Source: Sphingomonas phyllosphaerae
GTDB taxonomy: Bacteria; Pseudomonadota; Alphaproteobacteria; Sphingomonadales; Sphingomonadaceae
Direction: 5' to 3'
DNA length: 64,000 nt
Assembly (NCBI RefSeq): GCF_029623345.1
Contig: NZ_JAPYKH010000005.1
Coordinates: forward strand, 180,764 to 244,763
The notes under the pieces were generated by a model. The model was not told the origin of the DNA. It worked only from the letters and a program-made list of their open reading frames with translations, and did not search any database. Made by a program: the position numbers and the translations under genes. Below, piece by piece: positions 1 through 15,717 of this stretch (the first letter of the stretch is position 1; each line of letters opens with the position of its first letter).

Positions 1-1
1 G

Positions 2-1081
2 GAGCGCGATCGCCTCCAGCTTCAGGTGCTGCGCCAGCTGATCGATGAGACGCTGGAGATCCAGCAGGCGAAGACCGCCGACGTCACCATCACCAAGGAC
101 CAGATCGACCAGAGCTTCGCCCGCGTCGCGCGCAACTTCGGCAAGACGCCCGAGCAGTTCGCCGCCTTCCTGCGCGAGAACGGCTCGTCCGACCGTTCGA
201 TCCGCCGTCAGATCGAGGGCGAGCTGGCGTGGAGCCGCTATCTCAGCAAGCGGGTCGAGCCGTTCGTCAACGTCGGTGACGAGGAAGTGAAGGCGATCCT
301 TGACCGGCTCGAGGCGGCCAAGGGCACCGAGGAGTTCCACCTCAACGAGATCTATCTCGGCGCGACGCCCGACCGGCAGGAGCAGGTGTTCACCAACGCG
401 CGCCAGCTGATCGCCGAGATCGGCCAGGGCAAGGCGCCCTTCGCCTATTTCGCGCGCAACTTCTCCGAAGCCTCGACCCGCGGCGTCGGCGGCGATCTCG
501 GCTGGGTGCGCGCCGCGCAGCTGCCCGATGCGCTGGCCCAGACGGCGACGACGATGCAGGTCGGCCAGGTCGCCGGTCCGGTGGCGACGCCCGGCGGCTT
601 CTCGATCCTCTACCTCGTCGACAAGCGCCGCGTCGGCAGCGCCGACCCGCGCGACTCGCGGCTCAGCCTGAAGCAGCTGACGATCAAGTTCCCCAATGGC
701 ACCACCCAGGCGCAGGCGACCGCGCGCACCTCCGCCTTCGCCGAGGCGATCCAGAAGCTGCAGGGCTGCGGCTCGGTCGACAAGGTCGCCGCGACGCTCA
801 ATGCCGAGGTGGTCAACAACGACGCGATCCGCATCCGCGACCTGCCGCCGCAGCTGCAGAACATCATGGTCAACCTTCAGGTCGGCCAGGCCACCCCGCC
901 GTTCGGCTCGCCGACCGAAGGCGTCCGTACGCTGGTGCTGTGCGGGCGCGACGAGGCCCAGGGTGGCCAGTTGCCCGGCGCGCAGCAGGTGCAGAGCCAG
1001 CTCGAGCAACAGCGTGTCAATCTGCGCGCGCAACAGGCGCTCCGCGACCTGCGTCGCGACGCGGTGATCGAGTATCGCTGA
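2..1081 (+). CDS. surA: Periplasmic peptidyl-prolyl isomerase/chaperone SurA, 5' truncated
   Basis: The frame is open from base 2 of the window, so the gene begins upstream; the first in-frame GTG at 26 is internal. The product matches the C-terminal two thirds of SurA: a helical N-domain segment (LRQLIDETLEIQQAK), then a parvulin-type PpiC domain (EEFHLNEIYLG through the GGDLGW motif to GFSILYLVDKR) and a second, weaker parvulin region before the C-terminus. SurA escorts outer-membrane proteins through the periplasm to the BAM complex. It lies just ahead of pdxA and rsmA, the conserved lptD-surA-pdxA-rsmA order, so lptD should lie just outside the window. The signal peptide cannot be seen here. 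Confidence 0.93.
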   Translation, partial: ERDRLQLQVLRQLIDETLEIQQAKTADVTITKDQIDQSFARVARNFGKTPEQFAAFLRENGSSDRSIRRQIEGELAWSRYLSKRVEPFVNVGDEEVKAILDRLEAAKGTEEFHLNEIYLGATPDRQEQVFTNARQLIAEIGQGKAPFAYFARNFSEASTRGVGGDLGWVRAAQLPDALAQTATTMQVGQVAGPVATPGGFSILYLVDKRRVGSADPRDSRLSLKQLTIKFPNGTTQAQATARTSAFAEAIQKLQGCGSVDKVAATLNAEVVNNDAIRIRDLPPQLQNIMVNLQVGQATPPFGSPTEGVRTLVLCGRDEAQGGQLPGAQQVQSQLEQQRVNLRAQQALRDLRRDAVIEYR

Positions 1082-1091
1082 GGATCGACGC

Positions 1092-2093
1092 GTGACCCAG
1101 CCGATCGTGATCTCGATGGGGGACCCCGCGGGGATCGGCCCCGAGACGATCGCCAAGGCGTGGATGGAACGCGAGGCGCGCGCGCTCCCGCCGTTCGTCG
1201 CGGTCGGCGACGTGCGCGCAGTGGCACGCGTGTGGGACGGGCCGATAGCGCCGGTGAGCGACCTCGCCGCGGTCGACCGCGTGTTCGCCGAGGCGCTGCC
1301 GGTGCTCACCGTGCAGGACGGGGGCGAGATCGTGCCGGGCCAACCCGACGCCGACGGCGCGCGCTGCGCGCTGCACGCGCTGGAACTCGCCGCCGGGCTG
1401 GTGCGCTCGGGCGCTGGCCGCGCCTTGGTGACCGGGCCGGTGTCCAAGTCGCAGCTCTACGGCGTCGGCTTCACCCACCCCGGCCAGACCGAGTTTGTCG
1501 CCGAGCGCTGCGGTATCGCGCGCGACAATGCGGTGATGATGCTGGCCGGTCCTGGGCTGCGCGTGGTGCCGATCACGACGCACGTCGCGCTCGCCACGGT
1601 GTCGGGGCTGCTGAGCGTCGAGCTGATCGTTGCCAAGGCGCGCGTGACCGCGCGCGGGCTGACGCGCAACTTCGGGATCGACGCGCCGCGGCTCGCCTTC
1701 GCGGGGTTCAACCCGCACGCGGGCGAGGACGGCACGATGGGGCGCGAGGAAATCGACGTGATCCGCCCCGCGATCGAGCAACTGGTCGCGGAGGGGATAG
1801 ACGCGCGCGGCCCCTTCCCCGCCGACACGATGTTCCATGCCCGCGCTCGTGAACAGTATGACGCGGCTTTGTGCTGCTACCACGACCAGGCGCTGGTGCC
1901 GCTCAAGACGCTTCACTTCGACGACGGGGTCAACATCACGCTGGGGCTGCCGATCGTGCGCACCTCGCCCGATCATGGCACCGCCTTCGGCATCGCCGGC
2001 AAAGGCGTGGCCCATCCCGGCGCGACGATTGCCGCGATCGCGATGGCCGACGCCGCGGCACGCCAGCGCGCGCGCTGCGCCACCGTGGCGTGA
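1092..2093 (+). CDS. pdxA: 4-hydroxythreonine-4-phosphate dehydrogenase PdxA
   Basis: 333 residues from a GTG start 10 bases after surA. PdxA oxidises 4-phosphohydroxy-L-threonine in the DXP-dependent pyridoxal phosphate pathway. The N-terminal [12 protein letters not shown] motif is a family signature, and the metal-binding histidines are visible in TGPVSKSQL...FTHPGQTEF and in the [11 protein letters not shown] and SPDHGTAF motifs. Length is normal for the family (about 330). The stop overlaps the rsmA GTG start by four bases (GTGA), so the genes are probably translationally coupled. Confidence 0.96.
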   Translation: MTQPIVISMGDPAGIGPETIAKAWMEREARALPPFVAVGDVRAVARVWDGPIAPVSDLAAVDRVFAEALPVLTVQDGGEIVPGQPDADGARCALHALELAAGLVRSGAGRALVTGPVSKSQLYGVGFTHPGQTEFVAERCGIARDNAVMMLAGPGLRVVPITTHVALATVSGLLSVELIVAKARVTARGLTRNFGIDAPRLAFAGFNPHAGEDGTMGREEIDVIRPAIEQLVAEGIDARGPFPADTMFHARAREQYDAALCCYHDQALVPLKTLHFDDGVNITLGLPIVRTSPDHGTAFGIAGKGVAHPGATIAAIAMADAAARQRARCATVA

Positions 2094-2938
2094 GCGAGGC
2101 GCCCGCGTCGGTGACGCTTCCGCCGCTGCGCGACGTGATCGCGCGCTACGGCCTTAACGCGTCCAAGGCGCTGGGACAGAACTTCCTGTTCGACTCGCAG
2201 CTGCTCGCCCGCATCGCGCGCGTGCCGGGCGATCTCGCCAGCGCCGAGGTGCTCGAGGTCGGCCCCGGTCCGGGCGGACTGACGCGCGCGCTGCTCGCCG
2301 CGGGCGCGCGCGTCACCGCGATCGAGCGCGACCGTCGCTGCATCCCCGCCCTGGCCGAACTGGGCGCGGCGTATCCGGGACAGCTGGAGGTGATCGAAGG
2401 CGACGCCACCGTGATCGACGCGCGCGCGCTGTTCACGACCGCGCCGCACATCGTCTCCAACCTGCCCTATAACGTCGGCACTGCGTTGCTGGTCGATTGG
2501 CTCTCGGCCGAGTGGCGCCCGTGGTGGCAGTCGCTCACCCTGATGTTCCAGCGCGAGGTGGCGGAGCGGATCGTCGCGCCGGTCGGCGGCGAGGCCTATG
2601 GCCGGCTCGCGGTCCTCGCGCAGTGGCGCGCCAGCGCGCGGATCGCGATGCCGGTCCACCGCTCGGCCTTTACCCCGCCGCCCAAGGTGATGTCGGCGGT
2701 GGTTCATATCGTGCCCGAGGACGCGCCGGAGGGCGTCCGGCTGGCGACGCTCGAGCGCTTGACCGCGGCGGCTTTCGGACAGCGGCGCAAGATGCTGCGG
2801 CAGAGCCTGCGCGGCGTGCCCGGCGCGATCGCCGCGACCGAGGCGGAGGGGATCGACCCGACGCGGCGCGCGGAGACGGTCAGCGTCGCCGAGTTCGTCG
2901 CGGTGGCGCGGCGGCTGGATAGTGAGCGGGGCGGCTGA
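2090..2938 (+). CDS. rsmA: 16S rRNA (adenine1518-N6/adenine1519-N6)-dimethyltransferase
   Basis: 282 residues. RsmA (KsgA) dimethylates two adjacent adenines in helix 45 of 16S rRNA late in 30S maturation. Visible features are the family N-terminus [12 protein letters not shown]-binding motif I ([15 protein letters not shown], about residues 55-70), the acidic IERD that binds the SAM ribose, and catalytic motif IV NLPYN (about residue 125). The open frame runs far upstream through pdxA, but the GTG at 2090 puts the homologous N-terminus in place and gives a four-base overlap with pdxA, so it is preferred. Confidence 0.96.
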   Translation: MSEAPASVTLPPLRDVIARYGLNASKALGQNFLFDSQLLARIARVPGDLASAEVLEVGPGPGGLTRALLAAGARVTAIERDRRCIPALAELGAAYPGQLEVIEGDATVIDARALFTTAPHIVSNLPYNVGTALLVDWLSAEWRPWWQSLTLMFQREVAERIVAPVGGEAYGRLAVLAQWRASARIAMPVHRSAFTPPPKVMSAVVHIVPEDAPEGVRLATLERLTAAAFGQRRKMLRQSLRGVPGAIAATEAEGIDPTRRAETVSVAEFVAVARRLDSERGG

Positions 2939-2987
2939 GCTGCGGAGGTGGGCCGCTCCACCAACGCCGGCTGCCACTCCACCACAA

Positions 2988-3080
2988 CCGCCACCCCGGC
3001 GGAAGCCGGTGTCCAGTTAAGGATGGCAGCCGACCGCGCGAAGGTCTTCGCTCCTGGTTCCCGGCCTGCGCCGGGGCAAC
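2988..3080. repeat. Intergenic inverted-repeat element (REP-like, CCGG-rich arms)
   Basis: In the 201-base gap between the convergent rsmA and greA genes, a left arm with CACCCCGGC...GCCGG...GTCCAG (about 2990-3015) faces a right arm with TTCCCGGCCTGCGCCGGGG (about 3058-3076). Each arm is itself a small palindrome. It resembles the elements at 26.9-27.2 kb and is a diverged member of the dispersed family described in the findings. The arms are imperfect, so the boundaries are approximate. Confidence 0.5.
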
Positions 3081-3139
3081 AAGGACGGGGAGCCGCTAGC
3101 TCAGCTGAAGGTCAGTGCTGCGTCGACCATAACGTGGCT

Positions 3140-3616
3140 TCAGATGAACTCGATCTTTGACACCACATAATACCGGTCGCCCGCGGGCACAGCGACCTCG
3201 ACCTCGTCGTCGACACTGCGCCCGATCAGCGCGCGGCCGAGCGGTGAGTTGTAGCTGATACGACCGGTCTTCGCGTCGGCCTCGGTCTGGCCGACGATCT
3301 GATAGCGCACCGGCTTGTCGTCCTCGTCGATCAGCGTGACGGTGGCGCCAAACACGATCTTGTCGCCCGACAGATCGCGCGGGTCGATGATCTGCGCGCG
3401 GCTGAGCTTGTCCTCGATGTCGGCGATGGACGCCTCGATCTGGCCCTGGCGCTCCTTGGCGGCGTGATATTCCGCATTCTCCGAGAGATCGCCGTGCGCT
3501 CGCGCTTCCTCGATCGCGTCGACGATCTGCGGCCGCTCGGTCTTGAGGCGCTTGAGATCAGCGTTCAGCTTCTCATAGCCCTCCTGCAGCATCGGCATCT
3601 TCTCGACCGTCGCCAT
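3140..3616 (-). CDS. greA: Transcription elongation factor GreA
   Basis: 158 residues, the standard GreA length. GreA enters the RNA polymerase secondary channel and stimulates cleavage of backtracked transcripts. The N-terminal coiled coil carries the acidic tip ([18 protein letters not shown], about residues 39-56, with the catalytic Asp/Glu pair), followed by the C-terminal FKBP-like domain with the SPLGRALIG motif. The start has a good ribosome binding site (GAAGGA, 7 bases upstream). It is last in the carA-carB-greA gene run. Confidence 0.97.
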   Translation of the reverse strand: MATVEKMPMLQEGYEKLNADLKRLKTERPQIVDAIEEARAHGDLSENAEYHAAKERQGQIEASIADIEDKLSRAQIIDPRDLSGDKIVFGATVTLIDEDDKPVRYQIVGQTEADAKTGRISYNSPLGRALIGRSVDDEVEVAVPAGDRYYVVSKIEFI

Positions 3617-3691
3617 CGTCTATCCTTCGAATAACACCCCCCGAGCGGTCGCGTCGTCGCGATCGCCCGCACCATCCGGATTGTCTGGGGA

Positions 3692-7036
<3,345 letters not shown>

Positions 7037-7114
7037 GCGTCAGGTCCTGCCTTCAAGGCTTCTTGTCTCGGGAGACGGCGCGCCGTCCGCCCGCTATGTC
7101 GTCACCGTGCGGCG

Positions 7115-8287
7115 TCAGGCCGCGCGCAGCGCCGCCACGAACCGCTCGAACAGATACAGGCTGTCCTGCGGCCCCGGGCTCGCCTCTGGGTGATATTGCA
7201 CGCTGAACGCGGGACGGTCGGTCAGCTCGAGCCCGGCGTTGCTGCCGTCGAACAGCGACACGTGGGTCTCGCGCGCGTTGGCGGGCAGCGTCTCGCGCTC
7301 GACCGCGAACCCGTGGTTCATGCTGGTGATCTCGACCGCGCCGTCGCTCAGCCGCTTGACCGGGTGATTGGCGCCGCGATGGCCCTGGAACATCTTGGTC
7401 GTCCGCGCGCCCACCGCCAGCGCGAGCAATTGGTGGCCGAGGCAGATGCCGAACATCGGCTTGCCGGTGTCGAGCAGTTGGCGGATCACCGGCACCGCAT
7501 AGTCGCCCGTTGCGGCAGGGTCGCCGGGACCATTGGAGAGGAAGATGCCGTCAGGCGCGAGCGCCATGACATCGTCGAAAGTCGCCGTCGCGGGCACCAC
7601 CGACACCTTCGCTCCGGCCTGAACGAGGTTGCGGAAGATGTTGAATTTGCTACCGTAATCCACCGCGACCACGTGCGGCCGCGCGCCCTCTCCGGCACCG
7701 TCATAGCCGAAGCCGAGCCGCCAGATGCCGCCCTCCCAGCTGCCGTGCGTCTCGCGCGTGACATGCTTGGCGAGGTCCATGCCCTCCAGCCCGGGCCAGC
7801 CGCGCGCCAGCTTGAGCAGCAGGTCGAGGTCGAACTGCCCGTCGGGCGCGTGCGCCACCACGCCGGTCGGCGCCCCGCCGCCGCGGATGCGCCGGGTCAG
7901 CGCGCGCGTGTCCACGCCCGCGAGCCCGATGCGCGCGTGCCGCTCCATCCAGCCGGCGAGATGCTCCATCGCGCGGAAGTTGCTCGGCGCGGTCGGGTCC
8001 TCGCGTACGATCATGCCGAGCGCGTGCGGATTGTCGGCTTCGACGTCGTCGGGATTGGCGCCGACATTGCCGATGTGCGGGAAGGTGAAGGTGATGATCT
8101 GACCCGCGAAGCTCGGGTCGGTCATGATCTCCTGGTAACCGGTCATGGCGGTGTGGAAGCACACCTCGCCGACCGCCTGGCCAGTCGCGCCGAAACCGCG
8201 ACCCCACGCCACCTCGCCGCTGGCGAGGACGAGAACGCCCGTCGCTCCATCCGGTCTGGGCGCGTGCGGAAACGTGGCGTCGGCCAT
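7115..8287 (-). CDS. carA: Carbamoyl-phosphate synthase small (glutaminase) subunit
   Basis: 390 residues. CarA hydrolyses glutamine and passes ammonia to CarB. The N-terminal CPSase_sm domain (VLASGEVAWGRGFG, then GYQEIMTDPS) is followed by a class I glutamine amidotransferase domain with the nucleophile Cys in GICLGHQLLAL (about residue 277) and the His/Glu pair in QYHPEASPGP (about residue 364). It is divergent from yqeY. No leader peptide or PyrR-type site was recognised in the 95-base upstream gap. Confidence 0.97.
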   Translation of the reverse strand: MADATFPHAPRPDGATGVLVLASGEVAWGRGFGATGQAVGEVCFHTAMTGYQEIMTDPSFAGQIITFTFPHIGNVGANPDDVEADNPHALGMIVREDPTAPSNFRAMEHLAGWMERHARIGLAGVDTRALTRRIRGGGAPTGVVAHAPDGQFDLDLLLKLARGWPGLEGMDLAKHVTRETHGSWEGGIWRLGFGYDGAGEGARPHVVAVDYGSKFNIFRNLVQAGAKVSVVPATATFDDVMALAPDGIFLSNGPGDPAATGDYAVPVIRQLLDTGKPMFGICLGHQLLALAVGARTTKMFQGHRGANHPVKRLSDGAVEITSMNHGFAVERETLPANARETHVSLFDGSNAGLELTDRPAFSVQYHPEASPGPQDSLYLFERFVAALRAA

Positions 8288-8382
8288 GGCAGGCGGGCAC
8301 TCCTTGTGTGGGTCGGCAATGTCGCTAAGCCCCGCCCGCTAGAGACGCGCGCCGGACGCGTCAATCGGTTAAGGACACGGGT

Positions 8383-8838
8383 ATGATTCGGGACGACATC
8401 AAGGCCGCGCAGATCACGGCGATGAAGGCGGGCGACAAGGCGGCGCGCGCCACCATCGGGCTGATCCAGGCGGCGGTGAAGAATCGCGACATCGAGCTGC
8501 GCACCGGCGCGGCACCGGCGGACGACGACGCGGTGGTGGTCGAGGTGCTGCAGAAGATGGTGAAGCAGCGCCGCGAGTCGATCGCGATGTACGAGCAGGG
8601 CGGCCGCCCCGAGCTGGCCGCGGCGGAGCAGGCCGAGGTGGCGGTGATCGAGCGCTTCCTGCCGCAGCAGATGAGCGAGGACGAGACCCGCGCCGCAATC
8701 GAGTCGATCAAGGCCGAGCTGGGGGCGGCCGGCATGAAGGATATGGGCCGGGTGATGGCCGAGCTGAAGGCGCGCCACGCCACCACGCTCGACATGAGCA
8801 AGGCGAGCGCGCTGGTGAAGGCGGCGCTGGCGGGGTGA
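8383..8838 (+). CDS. GatB/YqeY domain-containing protein
   Basis: 151 residues, the usual size of stand-alone YqeY proteins, which resemble the tRNA-binding tail domain of the GatB amidotransferase subunit. Their molecular role is not settled. Typical motifs are the N-terminal IRDDIKAAQITAMKAGDK, then IQAAVKNRDIELR, the glutamate-rich VAVIERFLPQQMSEDE, and the C-terminal MGRVMAELKARH. An AAGGA sequence lies about 7 bases ahead of the ATG. In alphaproteobacteria this gene commonly precedes dnaG-rpoD, as here. Confidence 0.93.
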   Translation: MIRDDIKAAQITAMKAGDKAARATIGLIQAAVKNRDIELRTGAAPADDDAVVVEVLQKMVKQRRESIAMYEQGGRPELAAAEQAEVAVIERFLPQQMSEDETRAAIESIKAELGAAGMKDMGRVMAELKARHATTLDMSKASALVKAALAG

Positions 8839-8920
8839 GATCGCGGGCGGAGTGAGGGTCGCACGGGCGCGCGCAAGCGCAGAGCGGTTCGAGCGCTTCG
8901 CCCTGCCCTGCGCGCGCCTT

Positions 8921-9017
8921 CCGTCAACCCGGACTTGATCCGGGATCCATTGCTCCGCGGGGGAGAGCTTTCGGGATCCGCGGCCCGGTGGATCCCGGAA
9001 CACGTCCGGGATGACGG
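8921..9017. repeat. REP/BIME-like 97-bp inverted-repeat element
   Basis: Two 29-base arms (8921-8949 and 8989-9017) are inverted copies that agree at 26 of 29 positions by my count and are separated by 39 bases. The outer ends read CCGTCA and TGACGG, the inner ends GGATCCA and TGGATCC. Each arm is also internally palindromic (CCCGGA...TCCGGG). It fills most of the yqeY-dnaG gap. Same family as the elements at 22.8, 47.3, 52.1 and 60.1 kb. Confidence 0.8.
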
Positions 9018-9123
9018 GAGCGGAGGTGCCGGGTCGACGGCCAATGTGAGCCAGAACACCCCGTCCCACCGCGACACATTGCCCCTCGCGCGATCCCGCG
9101 CCATAAGGGGGTATAATGCAGCG

Positions 9124-11018
9124 GTGAGTCTCACCCCCGCCTTCCTCGACGAGCTGCGCGCTCGCACCTCGCTCACCGCGCTGGTTGGCAAGACGGTCAA
9201 GCTCACCCGCGCCGGGCGTGAGTCGAAGGGCTGCTGCCCCTTCCACAACGAGAAGACTCCCAGCTTCTACGTCAACGACGACAAGGGCTTCTATCACTGC
9301 TTCGGCTGTTCGGCGCACGGCGACGCGATCCGCTGGCTGACCGACCACCAGGGCCTGCCCTTCATCGACGCGATCAAGGAACTCGCCGCCGCCGCGGGGA
9401 TGGAGATGCCCGCGCAGGACCGCCAGTCGGCCGAGCGTGCCGAGCGTGCCAAGTCGCTCCACGACGTCATGCAGGCCGCCGCCGACTTCTTCACGCAGCA
9501 GCTCGGCGGCAGCGAGGGTGCCGCGGCGCGCGCGCTGCTCGACCAGCGCGGGGTGAGCACGACGACGCAGCGCAGCTTCGGCTTCGGCTACGCGCCCGAC
9601 TCGCGCACGCGGCTCCGCGCCGCGCTCAAGGATTTCGGCGACGCCATGCTGATCGAGGCCGGGCTGCTGATCCAGGTCGAGGGCAAGGAGCCCTATGACC
9701 GGTTCCGCGGCCGGCTGATGATCCCGATCCGCGACCCGCGCGGACGCGTCATTGCGTTCGGCGGGCGCATCATCGGCGAGGGCGAGCCGAAATACCTCAA
9801 CTCGCCCGATACCCCGCTCTTCGACAAGGGCCGCACGCTCTACAATCTCGACCGCGCCGCCGCGGCCGCACGTAAGGCTGAGCGGCTGTTCGTGGTCGAA
9901 GGCTATATGGACGCGGTCGCGCTGGCGCAGCACGGCATTGGCGAAGCGGTAGCGCCGCTCGGCACCGCGCTGACCGAGGCGCAGCTCGAGCGGTTGTGGC
10001 GCGTGGTCGACGTGCCCTATGTCTGCCTCGACGGCGACGCCGCCGGCCAGAAAGCCGCGATCCGCGCGGCCCAGCGGGCGCTACCCTTGCTCGCGCCGGG
10101 GCGAAGCCTCGCCTTCGTCACGCTGCCCGAGGGGCAGGATCCTGATGATCTGATGCGCGCGCGGGGTCCGGGCGCGTTCGAGCCGCTGGTGCGCTCGGCG
10201 CAGCCGCTGGTCGACCGGCTGTGGCAGCACGAGCTCGCCGCCGAGCCGCTGACCACGCCCGAGCAGCGCGCCGGCTTCAAGCGCCGCCTCGGAGAGCTTG
10301 TCCAGTCGATCACCGACCCGAGCGTCCGCGCCGAATACCAGGCCGAGTTTCGCCACCGCTTCGACGAGCAGTTCGCGCGCAACCGCCAGCCGTTCCAGCA
10401 GCGCACGCCCTTCTATCCAATGGCGCAGCGCCGCCCCGGACAGAAGTGGACACCCCCGCCCCCGCCCGTCACCGAGGACGCCAAACGCGTCGGCGCCGCC
10501 GGCGGGATCGATCGCGTGCTCGCCAAGGCGGTGCTCGCAGGTCTGATCCGCCACCCCGCCGAGATCGCGCGTCACATGGAAGTGCTCGGCGGCCTCCGCC
10601 TCGCCGAGGGCGCGCTCGGGCGGCTGTTCGAGGCGGTGGTCGATGTCGCGCTGGAGGATCGTCGCGGCGATCCGCTTGATAGCGGGCGCTTGGTCACCAT
10701 ATTGGCGCGATCCGGTTTCGATACGGTCGCGCATGACCTCTTGAGAGCCGATACGATGCCCTATTCGTTCACGCGAGCTGGCGGCGACGAGAAGCAGGCG
10801 CGCGATGACCTCGATGAGGCGATTGCGATCCTGGTCGCCCGGCCGGAGGTCGATGCGGCGCTGGCGGAAGCAACTTCCGCGATGAAGGCGCGCTTCACCG
10901 CCGAGGCGTTCGAACGACAAGTGGCATTGGTGAACGAACAACGTGCGCTGGATGAGCGGCTTGCAAATCTGGTGCAGGCAAACGAAGACGCTCGCGCGCT
11001 TGGACTTGAGGACGATTG

Positions 11019-11019
<1 letters not shown>
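9124..11019 (+). CDS. dnaG: DNA primase DnaG
   Basis: 631 residues from a GTG. DnaG lays down RNA primers at the replication fork. The N-terminal CHC2 zinc ribbon ([12 protein letters not shown]...[12 protein letters not shown], about residues 37-66) is followed by the primase core ([23 protein letters not shown]), the TOPRIM domain ([11 protein letters not shown], about residue 255, then [12 protein letters not shown]) and a helicase-binding tail. The frame is open upstream through the repeat element, but homology begins at [12 protein letters not shown], which fixes the start at 9124. The stop codon overlaps the rpoD ATG (TGATG). Confidence 0.95.
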
Positions 11020-13055
<2,036 letters not shown>

Positions 13056-13098
13056 TCGCGTACCCGCTTGGGCGGGTCGCTCCTTGATCTTTACCAGC

Positions 13099-13135
13099 CG
13101 CGACGGTCGCATGATCGTCGCGACTGATTTTTCTT
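13099..13135 (+). terminator. Rho-independent terminator after rpoD
   Basis: A 10-base-pair stem, CGCGACGGTC (13099-13108) with GATCGTCGCG (13113-13122) and a GCAT loop (one G-T pair), is followed within a few bases by a T-rich run (GATTTTTCTT). It lies 44 bases after the rpoD stop and ends the yqeY-dnaG-rpoD block. Confidence 0.8.
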
Positions 13136-13187
13136 ACATTGACGACGATCAATTCACAAGTACGTGAATAACCTCAATCAATTGCAC

Positions 13188-14078
13188 ATGATTGACCCGG
13201 CATCCGGCCGCGACATGCCGCGCCTCGAAGTCACGGCTTCGGCGCTGGTCCGCCACTTCGGCGAGTGGCAGGAACGTGCCGCCCGCGCGCCGGTGTATGT
13301 GCTTCATCACGGACGGCCTCGCGTGATCCTCGTCGGCGTAGAACTCGCGGCAACGCTCGGTGCCGGCGGCAAGCCGGACCGGCCCGCTGCTGCGCTCCTG
13401 GATCCGATCCTCGACGCGCTCGATTTGCCGTTGCTGCTACTCGACAGCGAGGGTCTGATCGCGCGCGCCAACACTACCGCACGCGCGCGCTTCGGCGAGC
13501 GCGTTGCGCCGCACGCCGATATCGTCGCCCTGTCGCGGCGTGATGGCGGCGCCCTGGCGGCAGCGGTGCGACGCGTGCTCGATGGTGCCGCGCGCGAGCG
13601 GGTGATGGTCGTGCTGGATCGCTCACCCAGCCGCGCGTTGGTGGTGGTGGTGGAGCCGCTGCCCGACGGGTGCCTGCTGCGGATCGAGGACGAGACCGCG
13701 GCAATGGAGGCGCAGGCGGCCACCGCCGCGCGTGACTCGATCGTCGCGGCGTTTGAAGCCACCGGGCTTGCCGCGCTCGCGCGGGTCAGCCTACGCGGCC
13801 ATCTCGTCGCGCCCCAACCTGCCTTGGCGGCGCTGCTGGACATGTCTCCTCCGTCCCTAGCCGGCACGCACTTCCTTGCCCTGGTCGCCCCGTCCGACCG
13901 GCCGGCGGTCGGCGAATCGCTCGAACGCGCCAGCGCGGGCGAGACTGCCGAAGCCGTGACAGCGGCACTGTTGACTAACGATGGCGAAGTGCTCCCCGTC
14001 GTGCTCAGTTTCTGGCCGACCCGGGTCAATGGACGTGCCGAAGAAGTGGTCGCGGCGGTGGTTCGTCGCCCCGCGTAA
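13188..14078 (+). CDS. PAS-domain protein with Phd/YefM-like N-terminus
   Basis: About 296 residues from ATG 13188 (an in-frame GTG at 13164 would add eight residues; neither has a clear Shine-Dalgarno). The first ~50 residues (LEVTASALVRHFGEWQERA...YVLHHGRPRVILVGVE) resemble the Phd/YefM antitoxin fold, which binds DNA as a dimer: a beta strand, a helix with a phenylalanine, then a hairpin 'HGRP..IL'. Two PAS-like segments follow (about residues 65-160 and 185-290), the second ending with EVLPVVLSFWP. No kinase, cyclase or toxin domain follows and no toxin gene is adjacent. The product is probably a sensor or DNA-binding regulator; the function is not known to me. Confidence 0.7.
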   Translation: MIDPASGRDMPRLEVTASALVRHFGEWQERAARAPVYVLHHGRPRVILVGVELAATLGAGGKPDRPAAALLDPILDALDLPLLLLDSEGLIARANTTARARFGERVAPHADIVALSRRDGGALAAAVRRVLDGAARERVMVVLDRSPSRALVVVVEPLPDGCLLRIEDETAAMEAQAATAARDSIVAAFEATGLAALARVSLRGHLVAPQPALAALLDMSPPSLAGTHFLALVAPSDRPAVGESLERASAGETAEAVTAALLTNDGEVLPVVLSFWPTRVNGRAEEVVAAVVRRPA

Positions 14079-14153
14079 ACCGCACCTTTACGTCGATCAG
14101 CTAGCTCGCAGCGCGCGGCCGAGGCGCGCCGCGATAGCGTGGAGGCAAGAAAC

Positions 14154-14810
14154 ATGGCGGACGCGAGTCAGCGCCCCGAGGACGGTCCCGCCGACCTGAT
14201 CCTCGCGATGGTCGCGCGCGACGGCACCGCCGCGTCGCGCCACTCCCGGGCGCTCGCCGAACCGGGCGCGCCATTGCGCGATCTCGCCGACGCGATTCAT
14301 GCTTTGTGCGTCGTCCATGGCACCTTCCCCGGCATGGTCGATCACGCCACCACGCACGGCGTCGACACGCTCGCGCCGGCGTGGCTGGCACGCGCCGCGA
14401 GCGCGATGGCGGCGGAGCGCGTGCTGCTGGTACGCCTCGCCGCCGCGGCCGGACCTCTGCCCTCGACGCCGGGCCAGGCGAGTGCCGCCGCCGCGATCCT
14501 CCAGCAGCGCGACACGCTGGCGCTGCTGGCGCGCTCGGACCGGCTCGGCTGTGCCACCGGCGCCGCCGCCGCCTTCGTACTCGACTGGGTGGCGATCCGC
14601 GGCCTGCTCGAGCGTTGCGCGGCGCGGCTGGGTGAGGAAGCCGCCGCCAGCTTCGCCACCGCGCGCGACGAGGCGGTTGATATGCTGCGCGGCCTCGCGC
14701 TGGCACCAGCGCGGATGCGCGCGCTCACCTTCGGGGCCGACCAGTTGCTGACCCAGCATCGCGGCCTGTGGCAGTTGCTTGAGTCACGCGCCGCGGCGCG
14801 GGGCGGCTGA
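14154..14810 (+). CDS. Hypothetical protein, helical, sphingomonad type
   Basis: 218 residues from an ATG with GGAGG ten bases upstream; an earlier in-frame GTG at 14139 overlaps that ribosome binding site and is rejected. The sequence is rich in Ala and Leu and predicted largely helical, without a signal peptide or recognisable catalytic motif. Centre segments (IHALCVVHGTFPGMVDHA and ALTFGADQLLTQHRGLWQLL) look conserved rather than random. It sits 30 bases ahead of the moxR/VWA pair on the same strand and may be co-transcribed. I cannot assign a function. Confidence 0.75.
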   Translation: MADASQRPEDGPADLILAMVARDGTAASRHSRALAEPGAPLRDLADAIHALCVVHGTFPGMVDHATTHGVDTLAPAWLARAASAMAAERVLLVRLAAAAGPLPSTPGQASAAAAILQQRDTLALLARSDRLGCATGAAAAFVLDWVAIRGLLERCAARLGEEAAASFATARDEAVDMLRGLALAPARMRALTFGADQLLTQHRGLWQLLESRAAARGG

Positions 14811-14840
14811 GCCGGCTTGTCAGCCGCTGCGCCGCGCCGC

Positions 14841-15707
<867 letters not shown>

Positions 15708-15717
15708 GCCGAGTGCG

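Noticed and set aside
9111..9118. Perfect TATAAT just ahead of the dnaG start (within GGTATAATGC)
   Set aside because: No -35 box at a fitting distance (the nearest TTGCCC is 27 bases away) and it lies only eight bases before the start codon, so it is not a convincing promoter.
8143..9933. Minus-strand open frame of ~596 codons across carA, yqeY and dnaG
   Set aside because: It runs through the REP-like element and opposes three confidently identified genes; no recognisable protein features.
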